From the NCBI RefSeq assembly GCF_000226115.1, contig NC_016460.1:2232001-2296000 (forward strand): a DNA stretch of 64,000 nucleotides. The letters run 5' to 3'. Position 1 is the stretch's first letter, and each line of letters begins with the position of its first letter. Origin of the DNA: Thermothielavioides terrestris NRRL 8126 (lineage: Eukaryota; Ascomycota; Sordariomycetes; Sordariales; Chaetomiaceae). Position numbers and translations under genes: made by a program. Under the pieces are notes generated by a model. It was not told the origin of the DNA. It searched no databases and saw only the letters and a program-made list of their open reading frames with translations. This document shows, one piece after another, positions 37,759 to 48,800 of the stretch.

Positions 37759-37795
37759 TGATCATTTTGGCACCCCCCCCCAGCGCGCTAAGGTA
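37759..37795 (-). repeat. Right TIR of element A
   Basis: Inverted copy of the 28,994 TIR: ends in TGATCATTTTGGCA, a C run, then AGCGCGCTAAGG and TA. Confidence 0.7.
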
Positions 37796-38140
37796 ACTCT
37801 CGCAGTGTATGGAACTTCTGGGCGTGATACCGTACCTTAGCGCGCAGAGGGGGGTAGCCGACATCGTCTCCACTACCATTTTACAGAGCCAAGATGTCTT
37901 CGCTCCAAGACCCTCGTACGATTGACTTATACCCAAAATGCTTTTCTAACCAAAATGGTCCTTTAGCAATAGGACTATTTTTCTTCAAAGTATAACTTTT
38001 AAAGTAAATCAATCTTTCAATAAAAATAGTCTCTAAGCTAGAAGATAATCTTAAAAAATTTTTATATATAGGTAAAAATATAAATATTTTAACTTTTTTC
38101 TTTCTTTACAATGTAACTTACAGTGTAATTTACAGTGTAA

Positions 38141-38260
38141 CTTACACTACGGCTTATACTACGGCTTACACTACGGCTTACACTACGGCTTATACTACGG
38201 CTTACACTACGGCTTACACTACGGCTTACACTACGGCTTACACTACGGCTTACACTACGG
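38141..38260. repeat. 12-bp minisatellite, 10 units
   Basis: CTTACACTACGG repeated ten times over exactly 120 bp, with C-to-T variants (CTTATACTACGG) in some units; preceded by three related units containing CAGTGTAA. Confidence 0.95.
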
Positions 38261-38280
38261 CTTAGAGGTCTAAAAAAGTT

Positions 38281-38353
38281 GGGCCACTACATAGATTTGA
38301 ACTGATGACCTCTCACTTACATAGCTGACTTACGTACCATTGCACTACTGATC
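38281..38353 (-). other. tRNA-like module (decayed), element B
   Basis: Minus strand has an A-box-like GTGCAATGGTACG and a B-box-like CAGTTCAAATC at tRNA-gene spacing. Stems pair only partly. Same kind of module as at 29,471. Confidence 0.4.
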
Positions 38354-38384
38354 ATTGCCTTTGCCGTTGGATCTCTACTCTATA

Positions 38385-38552
38385 TACTGGCTGCATCCTA
38401 CGCACTCTCTATACCGGCCGCATCCTGCGCACTCTCTGTGCCGGCCGCATCCTACACTCTATATGTGCCAGCCGCATCCTACGCACTCTGTGTGTGCTAG
38501 CCACATCCTGCACTCTGTGTGCTGGCCACATCCTGCACTCTGTGTGCTAGCC
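38385..38552. repeat. Variable 22-28-bp minisatellite, about 6 units
   Basis: GCATCCTGCGCACTCT or a close variant recurs six times, separated by short TGTGCCGGCC-type linkers. Directly abuts the LTR at 38,553. Confidence 0.8.
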
Positions 38553-38806
38553 TGTTACACGCAGATAGTGCTCGGTGACTATCTAGCGGTAAACGTATAA
38601 AGGTGAGAAAGATCAATGCCTCTCAGCCTCGTTAGCTAATAAAGCAGCACTCCTAAACACTAGTATATATTACAAAAGTATATTAATATAGTCTATCTTC
38701 CTATAAAGGGGTTCTAGATAAGGTTCTCTTTTTTTTTTTTAGGGAATACTCGTTACCTTTGACTATAGTGCAGTTATAAGTGCCCTTGCCACAGTTGCAT
38801 ATAACA
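38553..38806 (-). repeat. 3' LTR of gypsy-2 element D
   Basis: 254 bp on the plus strand from TGTTACACGC to ATATAACA; homologous over its whole length to 39,641-39,888 and 57,528-57,775. Confidence 0.85.
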
Positions 38807-39640
38807 AGTGCCTAGGGATAAGAAGAAAAAGATAGCGTCCTCGCCATTATTATAGAACTAAATATATAATAAAGGAGTATATAGAAAAGAAAGAAACTAA
38901 TCTATATTATACCCTATAATATTTGTTATATTCGTTATATTGTTCTATAGTAAGGTCCTCTATTACGATTTGCCTATTTATTTGTTCTACTTATCTAGGT
39001 CGATAGTACTATCGCTAGCGTATAGATTGTCTCTAACTACCTTCGACGTCTTTATAGCTACTCTACGTTTAGCGAATATAAGTGTCTTCTTAACTTTCTT
39101 AGAAGGATATATTAGCGTCTTCTACGCTTTGTTGTCGATTGTTACTTTTCTCTAGCGTTTACTACCAATGACCTCAATAGTTTTAGCTCTCGACGTCGAT
39201 TAGATACTATCGTTACACTAACTTTATAACGTCTTAGCTAACGTCGTTAGTATAACCGATAGCGTAGCTTTAGCTATAGGTGTCTTGCTTAGCGTCTTCT
39301 ATATAGGCGGCTATATAGCTTTAACGGTATATACTATAGTCGTAGTTGTAGTATAAACGATCTTAAGTACTGCTTTATAGTAGCTAGTAGTCTAAATAGA
39401 TGTTCTAGCTTATTTTATAACAATTGCCTTTGTAGTAGGTAAGTCTATTACAATAGCTTAGGTCTCAATAGCTACTAAGCAGCATTTAATATCCTATATA
39501 CACTATACTAGTCCTATATAGATATTATTATATAAGTTCACTATCGTTTAGGTAGTAAAGTCAATCTTCTCTAGAAAGGCGTTGTTCTTATAATAGAGAT
39601 CTATTATAGTCTTATCATATACTAGTTGTAGATCGTTAAT
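38807..39640 (-). pseudogene. Gypsy-2 D: end of the third reading frame (ORF3 relic)
   Basis: On the minus strand the sequence reads as damaged coding sequence with Lys-rich text such as KAQKTLIYPSKKVKKTLIF (one TAG taken as Gln) near its end at about 38,985. It is the 3' part of the same frame that is complete in element C (39,960-42,105). It stops at the target TTAAT (39,636-39,640), where element C inserted. Confidence 0.55.
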
Positions 39641-39888
39641 TGTTATACGCAGATAGTGCTTAGTGACTATCTAGCGGTAAACGTGTAAGGGTAAGAAAGA
39701 TCAATGCCTCTCAGCCTCGTTAGCTAATAAGGCGGTACTCCTAAACACTAGTATATATTACAAAAGTATATTGATGTAGTCTACTATTCTACGAAGGGGT
39801 TATAGGCGAGGTTCCCCTTTTAAAGGAACGCTCGTTACCCCTAACTGTAGTACGGTTATAGGTGCCCTTGCTACAATTACGTATAATA
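39641..39888 (-). repeat. 3' LTR of gypsy-2 element C
   Basis: 248 bp, same length as the 5' LTR at 57,528; preceded on the plus strand by the duplication TTAAT. Confidence 0.88.
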
Positions 39889-39959
39889 AGTGCCTAGGGA
39901 CAAGAAGAAAAGATAACGTCCTCGCTATTATTATAGAACTTAATATAGGATAAAGGAGC

Positions 39960-42105
39960 GTATAAAAAGAAAGGAAACTAATCTATATTATACCCTATAT
40001 AGGTTTTATATCTGTTATCTCGTCCTATAGCAAAGTCCTCTATTACAATATATTCATTTATTTGTTCTACTTATCGAGATCGACTATACTATTACTAGTA
40101 TAAGGGTCGTCTCTTCCGACCTTAAATGCCTTTGTTGCCGCCTTACGTTCAATAGAAGTAGGCGTCTTCTTAAGCTTCTTAGAAGGATATATTAGCGTTT
40201 CCTATACCTTGTTGTCAATAGTTACTTTATATTAGCACTTAGTAGCTATAACTTTGGCTATTTTAGCTCCTAACGTTGAATAGGTACTTTCATTGCACTA
40301 GCTTTATAGTGTTTTAGCTAACGTTGTTAGTATAATTAGCGACGTAGCTTTAGCGATAGATGCCTTAATAGACGTTCTCTAAGTAAGTAGCTATATAGTC
40401 TTAGTAGAGTATATAGTTGTTACGATTATAGTATAGCTGACCTTAGACGCTACCTCTTAGCGTCCAACGGTTTAGATAGCTATAGTAGCCTACTTTGTAA
40501 TATCTATCTTTATAGTAGATAAATCTATCGTAGTAGTTTAAGACTCGATAGCTGCTAAATAGCGCTCAACGTCCTATATACGCTATGCCAATCCTATATA
40601 GATACTATCGTATAGGTTTACTATTGTTTAGATAGCGAGGTCGATCTTCTTTAGAAGGGCGTTGTTCTTATAACGGAGATCCATTATAGTCTTATTGTAT
40701 ATTAGCTATAAATCGCTAATCTTTACTATCCAATGATAGTATATATTATTAAGGTTACCCTAGAAGGTAAGACTACTAAGATCTAGGTTATTAGCTTTGC
40801 TATTTACTTCTAATATACTAATAAGCTTTACTAATTCTACTATAGTTTTTTCAACTTCCTTAATATAGACTTAGTACTTCTAGGCGAATTAGAGTAGATC
40901 CTTAGTTAGCATTTATACTGCTTTTATATTCGTTTATAGAGATTTAATAGCGTTATCGTTCATAGTAACTATATAGCTAGCATTGTTCGCTACGTCTATA
41001 GCTCTAACGTTGTTGTAATAGGCAAGCCTAAGCTCTACTAGTATTATATTTATAGAAGGATTGCCTTTACCCTTAGGTAAAATATAATGTAATATAAGGA
41101 TTTTAATCGCTATCGATATATAGCTCGCTATAACTATACCTATCTCTTAGAACTCTTTAAAGGCTCTTTTAATTATACCTTTAATCCTCTAGATATATAG
41201 GTTGTATATAAAGCTAGTAAGCTTATTACCGAAATTCTTCTTTAGGACTATACAGTGAAACCTAGTGAATTACATCGCTAGCTTAGCTATATACTCGTCA
41301 TTATAACTAAAATCTATATATATATAAGTAAGCGCTTTGCTTATAGTAGTAATATACTTGTTTATAGCTTTAGTTAAGCACTAAGAGTACCTATATAATA
41401 TATAGGTTTCTTAAAGCTCTAGGATATAGTACAGTTTAGTCGCTATATCCTCTTTATTACTAGTGTAATCGGCACTATCGTCGTCGAAGACGTTTAGGTC
41501 GTCGTCAATTATAGTAGCCTTGTCTTCTAACGCGATATACAGAGCTTACTAGACTTTCTAACGCTATACGCTAATAGAGATAACATTGCTAGTTTCTAGA
41601 TATTTAATCCTTAGCGTATATTGCAAAGGCTACTCCCCTTCTATATACTTATAAGTTAAGAAAGTTCCTAAGTACTCTTATACAACGTCGCTATCTAGCA
41701 CTTCGTTGTAGTCCTTATAGACTTCCTATTCATTGTTAGACACTACGATAGAGTCTATAGTAACGTTCTACTACTACTCTTTATAAGTAGTCTCTAAGCT
41801 ATTTTAGATTACTTTAACTATATTAGCTTCTTTAGTAGCTATTATTTTGTTATTATAAATGGTTCTAGTAGCAACGTCTTTAGTGATAGCTCGGTAGAAT
41901 ATAGAAGCTTCTAAGGTATATAAAGGAACGCTAGATGTACTATCGATTTCCTTTGCTCCTCCTACTTACTTAGCTATAAGTTAGGCACTCTCCCTCTTCT
42001 AGGTATTGGTAGTATAGCCTTTAGTAGACGTCTTTCTTATATAGGGAGGTATCTTATAAGCGACGAAGGCTAGTTGAGTATCTTCCTCTATAATGTCCAT
42101 ATAAT
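39960..42105 (-). pseudogene. Gypsy-2 C: long third reading frame (ORF3) after the chromodomain
   Basis: An ATG at about 42,105 opens a sense-strand frame (MDIIEEDTQLAFVAYKIPPYIRK...) that stays coding-like for about 2 kb, broken mainly by TAG. It includes an acidic part (DDDLNVFDDDSADYTSNKED), a helical part (PKGKGNPSINIILVELRLAYY) and a Lys-rich basic end. No family is recognised; no clear membrane anchor typical of an envelope protein is seen. The same frame is present, split, in element D. Its position between pol and the 3' LTR is that of env or an accessory gene, but function is unknown. Confidence 0.5.
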
Positions 42106-42889
42106 CGTACTCGAACACTTCGCTACTCAATAACGTTAGCGAACTAAGAGAATTGACTATATAGTCGCCTCTATCGGTAACGTAGACACTATAAGAACGT
42201 ATAGTGAATTGTTTCGAGTTATAAATATAGCGTAAGCGTATACCGACTAACGGTAGCTCGTATAAATATATATAGCTTAGTAATAAGAAGGTTTAACGAT
42301 CGATCGTATAGCGAATATAAATAATTATAATAAAGAATTGTTAAAGAAGATAGATACATTAAAGTTAATATATAAAGAGAAAGGAAATTGTAGTAGCCTA
42401 CATTAGGCTATTCTAGAAGTAAATAAAAACAATAGCGCAATACCTATAGCCAATGAACAATATTACTATCTAGCAATAGCTAGAGAATAGAACATTGTAC
42501 CTTCGAGGCTCAAAGCCCTATACCTTTATAGCAATAGAATAGCTTTCTCTAACTATTTGCTAGTTAAGATTAGTAGCGAATCTATATATAGGAAAACTAG
42601 AATAAGTAAAGTACTTAACGAACTAAATAACTATAGTTTTATAACTAAAAGCGTTAGTAATATCTAAATAAAAGGTAAGAAGAAGAAAAACCAAGAGATC
42701 TATAAGATAGAGGACAACGCTTATACGTCTAATAGCGGTATAGCTGTAATAGATATACTAAAGCGAACGTATTCTAATAAGGAAAGTATAAACAAATAAA
42801 AAGAAGAGAGGGAAATAGGAAAGAAGGAAAGAGAAAGTCAATAATAGTATAGCTATCAATGGTCGCTACCCTTCCTCTATAGTAGCTCA

Positions 42890-43457
42890 ACGACAACTTG
42901 GTTCTAGAATCAAAGAATCTCCTTCACTTTCTCCTATTCCTTAATAGCGATACCCTTATTATAGTGTTCCTTCTCCTAGTCGATAGGGTACACCTTTTTA
43001 TACTCCTTAACAAGTTCCCTAGTACTATCAACAAGCTAGATATATAAGATCTACTAGTCGTCCTTAGCGATAAATCCTTTCTATTGTACTAAATACTTAA
43101 CCTTAGGTCTTTAGTTCCTCTAAATAATATATTATTATATAATTCTCTCGACTTTCTAATACTTGTCTCTATTAACGATTATAGGGCTAGGGGGTTCTAT
43201 ATTATAGCTAAAGGGGTCTTTCCCTTAATCCGGTTTCTATAACTAGAAAACTAAAACTATAGGATAGACTTTCTAACTAGCTAGGAAGTTAAGCTTATAG
43301 ACGTTTCTATCGATTTTATAGACAATCTTAAATGGTTTTACCTACTATAGTAACTACTTTTGTTTAGGCTTTTCTAGAAGATAATATCCATTGTATAGTC
43401 GTAGGTAAACGGTATCTCCTACTTCGAACTTAGTAGGTATATACTTATCGTTATAAT
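42890..43457 (-). pseudogene. Gypsy-2 C: integrase tail and chromodomain
   Basis: Around 42,900-43,110 the minus strand reads KVKYLVQ-x-KGF followed by acidic residues and RELVKEYKK, with the Trp codon now TAG; this is the chromodomain signature (YLVKWKGY... then ELVxxFxK). The same block lies in element D at about 59,800-60,010. The 5' side is broken by gypsy-1 copy 2 at 43,458. Confidence 0.65.
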
Positions 43458-43717
43458 TGTAACGTGCTAGCCTTATAGCGTCTATAGATAAGCGTACGAT
43501 GTTCTATTCAACTACCTTAAGGAGAGAAAAGGAGAAGTATAGGCTACGGTTCTTGTGTACAGAGTTTTTAGAGGCTCGTGTGTAGGGGGCTCGGGCCGAT
43601 GTTATTCTGGGCGCGAGGCGGGTCCGCCTTAGGCCTGTGGCGAGCCCGTTATAGAAGCGCTATAGATCCTGGGCGTAGCCCTATATACCTAGCCTAGGTA
43701 TAGCCTAGTCCGTAATA
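43458..43717 (-). repeat. 3' LTR of gypsy-1 copy 2
   Basis: 260 bp; on the plus strand starts TGTAACGTGC and ends CCGTAATA, followed by the reversed polypurine tract (CCCCCCCTTCCTAG). Confidence 0.92.
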
Positions 43718-44003
43718 TACCCCCCCCTTCCTAGATAGGGAGCTAATTTGGGGTATACGTAGTATAGCGCTAGACGCGGATCTAGCGTAGTATAGGGTCA
43801 ATTATAGCGAACATTGGTGTCCAACCCAGTATTTAGGTGGCTTAGCGCTACTGCCTATAATCCTATTGCCTAGCCGTAGGTTATTTGTTTACCTTGCTTT
43901 TGTAGGACGCTAATTAGCCTCTTCCTTGCCTTGCGCTCTCTTCTATAGTAGCTATATTACGTAAGGCGTACCTACTAATTGGGTACAACAGACCCTCTAC
44001 CCG

Positions 44004-44264
44004 TTGTTAATAAAACCCCTCCCTTTATATGAACTCGCTTTCTACGTTCTTTTCTCGTTCCTAGTACACGCCCTCTCTCTACTCCTACGACTTGTCTTCC
44101 TCCTACTTATATATCGACATTTCTCTCTTTATCCCGCTTTACGTATATTCCTCGTTTATTGTACCTCTATCCTATATATATTTTCCGCCCTCTACGTTTT
44201 TTCTCGCCTTCTACTCGCTTCGTTGAACGTTCACTTTACACGTTGTCGGCCTCTTCTTATATAA
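44004..44264 (+). other. Pyrimidine-rich antisense leader, copy 2
   Basis: Counterpart of 36,322-36,582: again an intact 86-codon frame, product about 80% identical by eye to that of copy 1. Probably leader sequence of the antisense unit. Confidence 0.4.
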
Positions 44265-44529
44265 GTTGCATAGTCGTCTAGCGTCTATGCTTCTATTGTA
44301 TCGGCCTCGTCGTCATCATTATACGTTCGACCACTTTACCAACTATATTCGTTATATTTCTATTTCACGCCCGACTTATCTTATAATCTTCCCTCTTTAC
44401 GTTCACTTAGTCCCCTAGCCGCTTCCTTTATATATATAGCTTATATATATTCTATCTATTCGCTTTGCCCTCTATAGTAGCTTCCTATTTTCTTTACGAT
44501 TCCAATATATTCCTGAGATTTATTTACTA

Positions 44530-45380
44530 TAATATTAGCTATAGTCGCTTCTTTCGGAAATAGTAGCGAGGGACGTCGTCTTAGAGGGGACGACAACTAA
44601 GATCGCAATATACGTTACCCTATATCGGGCCCGCTTTGGCCCTAGACTAGAAGCTGATAACGTCCTAGACAGAACTGTAACAACTGTAGTAACTCCTCTT
44701 ATCGCGCTATTAGTAGCTATATTGTAGAGGGAGATTTTAACGATGAGAATAACGCCCTTTTAGAGGAGGAGGGAGACGTCTACCTCAATTATATCGAGCA
44801 GCTTCTTTATAGTAACTTAGTAGATTGTATTTAGGGCTAGGGAGAAAGTTGCTTAGAATATACTAAAGCCTATGCTAAGTGCTATTAGGATCTAGTACTC
44901 TAGGCGATAAACGCTTCTCTATATATTGGTCTAAAACGCTTAGTCAAGTTTTACGTCGATAACCAAGCTATCGCTAAGCCTACCTAGAAGAAGACTAAGA
45001 CCGAGCTAGCCCATTATACTATTTTAACGTTATAATTTAGTACTTTCGTATATAGCTTCTATAATACGATTAGTATAGCCCTATAGTATTGGTCTCTAGT
45101 ACGCTCTGCCTTTGTACCTAATGCGTTTCTAGCCCCCCCTTCATCTCCTTCGACCCTAGGCCGGCGAAGAGCCTTAGTTCTATACTAGGCTCCTTAGGAT
45201 AACTTCGCTATATAGTATTATAGCTACCTAGTTGAGTATATAGTGTAACATCTCGATTCCTTTTAGTAAGAGAATTAGCGTATCGTAGAGGCTGTTTATA
45301 CTATAGTATAGTCTTAGGCAACTGTTCTAGAGATGAATTTACGTTTTATAGACTATGTTATTGCGTTTACTGCCCTTTCG
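44530..45380 (+). pseudogene. Antisense reading-frame relic in gypsy-1 copy 2
   Basis: Plus strand (opposite to this copy's pol), homologous to the relic in copy 1: contains EGDFNDENNALLEEEGDVYLNYIEQLLYS, shown here only as a landmark at about 44,730-44,815, with TAG stops elsewhere. The start codon seems changed to ATA. Confidence 0.5.
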
Positions 45381-45889
45381 CTCGTCTATACCCCTTAGGG
45401 GTCCTGCCCCCGCTACTCTCTTTATATATGTTCCCTTGCCTATAACCTATATTATAGTCGACGCCTTTCCTCTTTGGTGGAGGACGTATTATATACTCGT
45501 CAAATATATATACAGCCTTCGCCTTAGACCCTTTACGTCGTTGCTCTACCCCTTTGTATACCCGCTCCGCTCGTATATTTGTTCGAAGATAAAGAAGAGA
45601 TTACCGACGTAGGTCCTGTTATAGACCTTGAATAAGTGATGCTATTAGTACGTCCTATTGTTTTTTCGTATATAGTTTTATTTTGTCTAGGTTTAGGAGG
45701 ATAATTAGACTTAGATATATTATAGTTTTCCTATACCTATATAGTTGTATTTGTCTAAGTAGCTAGTCTTTATAGAGTAGTCTATATACGAATACAACGT
45801 TTCCCCTTCCTCCTTTAGTTCGATATTGGCCTATCATTGTATTGTACATCTCCCTACTTTCGTTCGAACTTGTCAAGTATAGTAGTCTT

Positions 45890-48800
45890 TAGGAAGTTCT
45901 CTAAAGGCTTCTACATTAGTTTGTTGTAACCTACCTACTTGACGTATACGTCGCGGTTGTTCCCTCTCTCTCTTATATTCTAAGCTTTGAGGATCGCCTT
46001 TACCCTATATTCCTATTAGGGAATACCCTCCTTCGATATAACCTATATAAGGTCTAGTCTCTTATCTATAACTTTCTACGAAAAGAGCGGGTCGGAAGCC
46101 ACTTACTTAACTAAGTTAATATAGAAGGTCGGGTATAGACCGCTTAGTATATCGAGCGTTACCATTAGCAAGGTCAGCACTGTAACTACCTTATACTTAG
46201 TATTCAACTAGTTGAACTTCTTGCTAGGGCGGTTTGTCTTTATATTATATAGAGAGAGCTATACCTTATCCTCTACTTAGAACCTCTTAGCTAGGTAACG
46301 AAAGTAGTTTATATTCGTCTATTGCCGCTACTACGTATATACGATAGCCGTTTAGGTCTACTCTATTCCCTTCTTTAGATAGCGGAGGAACCTAGCAACA
46401 TAGCCTTCCAAGGAGGCTATAGGCGCCATTAAGATCGTAATAAGTTGTATAAGACTTATATCGAACCTATAGAGGAGGTAGTTCGGACTTACTCTAGTTA
46501 TAGACAAGTCTCTATTGTTGAGTATAAACTAGTAGGCTAGGAGATGTTTAGGCTAGTCGTACTACGTAAAGGAAACGAAGATCTAGAGGATCGTCTATAC
46601 CTTTTAATTAACCTACTTTGTCCCTCTATCTATCTAGGGATAGTAAAACGTCGACAAGAGCTACTCTACCCCTACCGCCTTATATAGTGTAGTCTAGAAC
46701 CTATTTAGCTAGTCCGATCTATAGTCGGTTATAATTTGAGTTAGAAACCTATAGAAGCGCCACTATATATTATAGAACCGAAGGGTATACTCTTCCACTT
46801 CTATCGAGTATATTGCCTTGAGCTATATATACTTAGAGAGGTGGTCGGTAATCACTATAAGGTAGCTAGGCGCCCCCTTATCCCTTATAGAGAGGTCGGT
46901 TATAAAGTCAATAGAGATCTACTTCTAGAAGCGATTAGGGATAGGTAGAGATTATAAAAGCCTTTGACGTAGCTATTAAAAGATTTTGCTCTAGTAGCAC
47001 TAATTGTAGTTCTTAACGAACTGCTTTACGTTGGACGATATAAGGTCCTAGTAGTAATCTCTTTAGAGTATTTTAAATAGCCTATTACGCCTTAGGTATC
47101 CCAATATAGCTAAGTTATAGATTTGCTAGATAATTATAGTAGTTAGAGGCTCCTACGTAGGAAGCTAGAGACGGCTATAGAACTAGAGCGTGCTTTATAT
47201 ATTAAGGGAGTAGTCTATGATCTAGGTCTATACTATATTCGCCTCCTTTAGAAACTTCTAGGCTTCGTTATAAACGGCTTAGAGCCGGTGAGTATAGTAC
47301 TCGTCTCCGACAATGCCCTTATCCTATAGGGTAGCGAGCTGCTTGTCCTCGAAGAGTGTCTCTCCTATAGACAACCTAGCCTTCTCCTATATACTAGTCT
47401 AGTACACTTTGATTAGAGGGAGTAGCTAGGCGATACGCTAGCTATCCTTAGGCTCGTCTTATTTATATCGAGAGAGTATATTAGAGCACGAGGCCTAGGA
47501 TCCTAGCTAGTACTTTAGCTCGAAGTTGAATAGGGAAAGCGTCTTCGCCTATTAGGCTTGTCGTTCACTGATTGGACGTGGCTAGGTGAAGTACTTAAGG
47601 TTCTTATAGTCGGTTAGGATAGTGAAGGGGGCTACTACGCTCTAGAGCTTCGCCGACTAGGCCTTGAGGTAAGAGATGATAGCTAGTAGCTCCTTGTTAT
47701 AGATAGTATAGTTATATTTAATAGGGCTTAGCTTCGTAGAATAGTAGGCTATAGGGTAGAGAACCTTGTCCTTTCCCTACTAAGATAAGTACTTGCTAAG
47801 CGCTATACTAGAATAGTCCACTTCTACGATTGTCTTCCTCTTAGGGTCCTACTAAACAAGGATCGGCTCCGATATAAATATAGCCTTAAGCGTATCGAAG
47901 GCTTTCTATTCCTCTTTGCCTTAGTAGAATAGGATATTCTTATAGGTGAGGCGTATTAGTAGGGCCGTCTTTTTAGAGAAGTTGGGGATAAAGTCGCGAT
48001 AGAAATTGGCGAATCCTAGGAAGCTCTATACTCCTTAGACCTTATAGGGCGCCTTCTACTTACGAATAGCCTTGATCTTCTTAGGGTTAGGATAGATATA
48101 GACCTCTACCTCTATAATATACCTTAGATACTTAACTTCCTTTACTACGAATATACATTTCTTAAGGTCTAGGTTGAGGCCTATATCCCTTAGTTTTCAG
48201 AGGACCTTATATACCTTTCTTATATAGTCCTTTCGGCTCTTACTTAAGTACACTAAGACGTCGTTAAGATATACCGTTATATAATCTCTTAGCGTTGGAC
48301 CAAGGGCGTTGTTGATATATCTCTAGAATGTTATAGAAGTATCTACGAGCCTAAAGGGGTAGACTAGCTATTCAAATAGTCTGAACCTTATATAAAACGC
48401 TATAAGGTGCTTGTCCTCTTTGGCTATCCGAATATAGTAGAATGTAGCCCTAACGTCTAGCTTCGTAAGCTATTTGGCCCTAGCTAGGGATCGAAGAGTC
48501 TCCTTGATCAAGGGGAGCGAGTACTAGTCCTACTTAGTAATTTTGTTTAGGGCTTGATAGTCTATATAGAACCTTTATCCTCCTCCTAGCTTCTTTGCGA
48601 GAAGGACTAGGGCGGCTACCGATAAAGAGCTTACCTAGATCTATCCCTTATCCAATAGATCTACGACCTACTTCCAAATCTCTAGGAGGTGGTCCTTTAG
48701 TATATTGTATAGGGGTCCCTATAGGAGCTTAGGAGGTTTTTCGTCTAAGCCCATCTTAAGACAGATATAATGGTTGGCCTCCTTTTGATAAGGGGGTAGG

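Larger units (their letters stand above)
28996..37793. mobile_element. Non-autonomous TIR element A (about 1.24 kb), split by gypsy-1 copy 1
   Basis: The two ends are inverted copies of each other over about 36 bases. Left end reads TA then CCTAGGCGCGG, a G run and TGCCAAAATGATC. The right end read in reverse gives TA, CCTTAGCGCGC, a G run and the same TGCCAAAATGATC. A TA dinucleotide flanks both, as for Tc1/mariner/pogo-type insertions. Removing the 7,555-bp LTR element and its 5-bp duplication leaves about 1.24 kb with no transposase frame. The interior is AT-rich, with a long T/CT tract (29,380-29,426), tRNA-like modules near both ends and a GC-rich 29-bp minisatellite. The superfamily is inferred only from the TA target and TIR. 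A non-autonomous (MITE-like) element is the simplest reading. Confidence 0.6.
37833..38552. mobile_element. TIR element B, left end only
   Basis: TA then CCTTAGCGCGC, followed by AGAGGGGGGT, is a third copy of the same TIR, facing the right TIR of element A across a 37-bp spacer (37,796-37,832). Its interior repeats features of element A (CCAAAATGGTC, AGGACTATTTTT) and carries a 12-bp minisatellite and a tRNA-like module. The other end is not seen before the LTR at 38,553, so B is either truncated or interrupted by element D. Confidence 0.5.

Noticed and set aside
29471..38353. Functional tRNA genes at the three A-box/B-box pairs
   Set aside because: Acceptor and anticodon stems do not pair adequately; kept only as tRNA-like modules.
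39641..40725. A short tandem LTR unit (38,553-39,640 and 39,641-40,725) as a separate small non-autonomous element
   Set aside because: TTAAT duplications at 39,636 and 57,776 and the C/D alignment explain the tandem look as C inserted within D.
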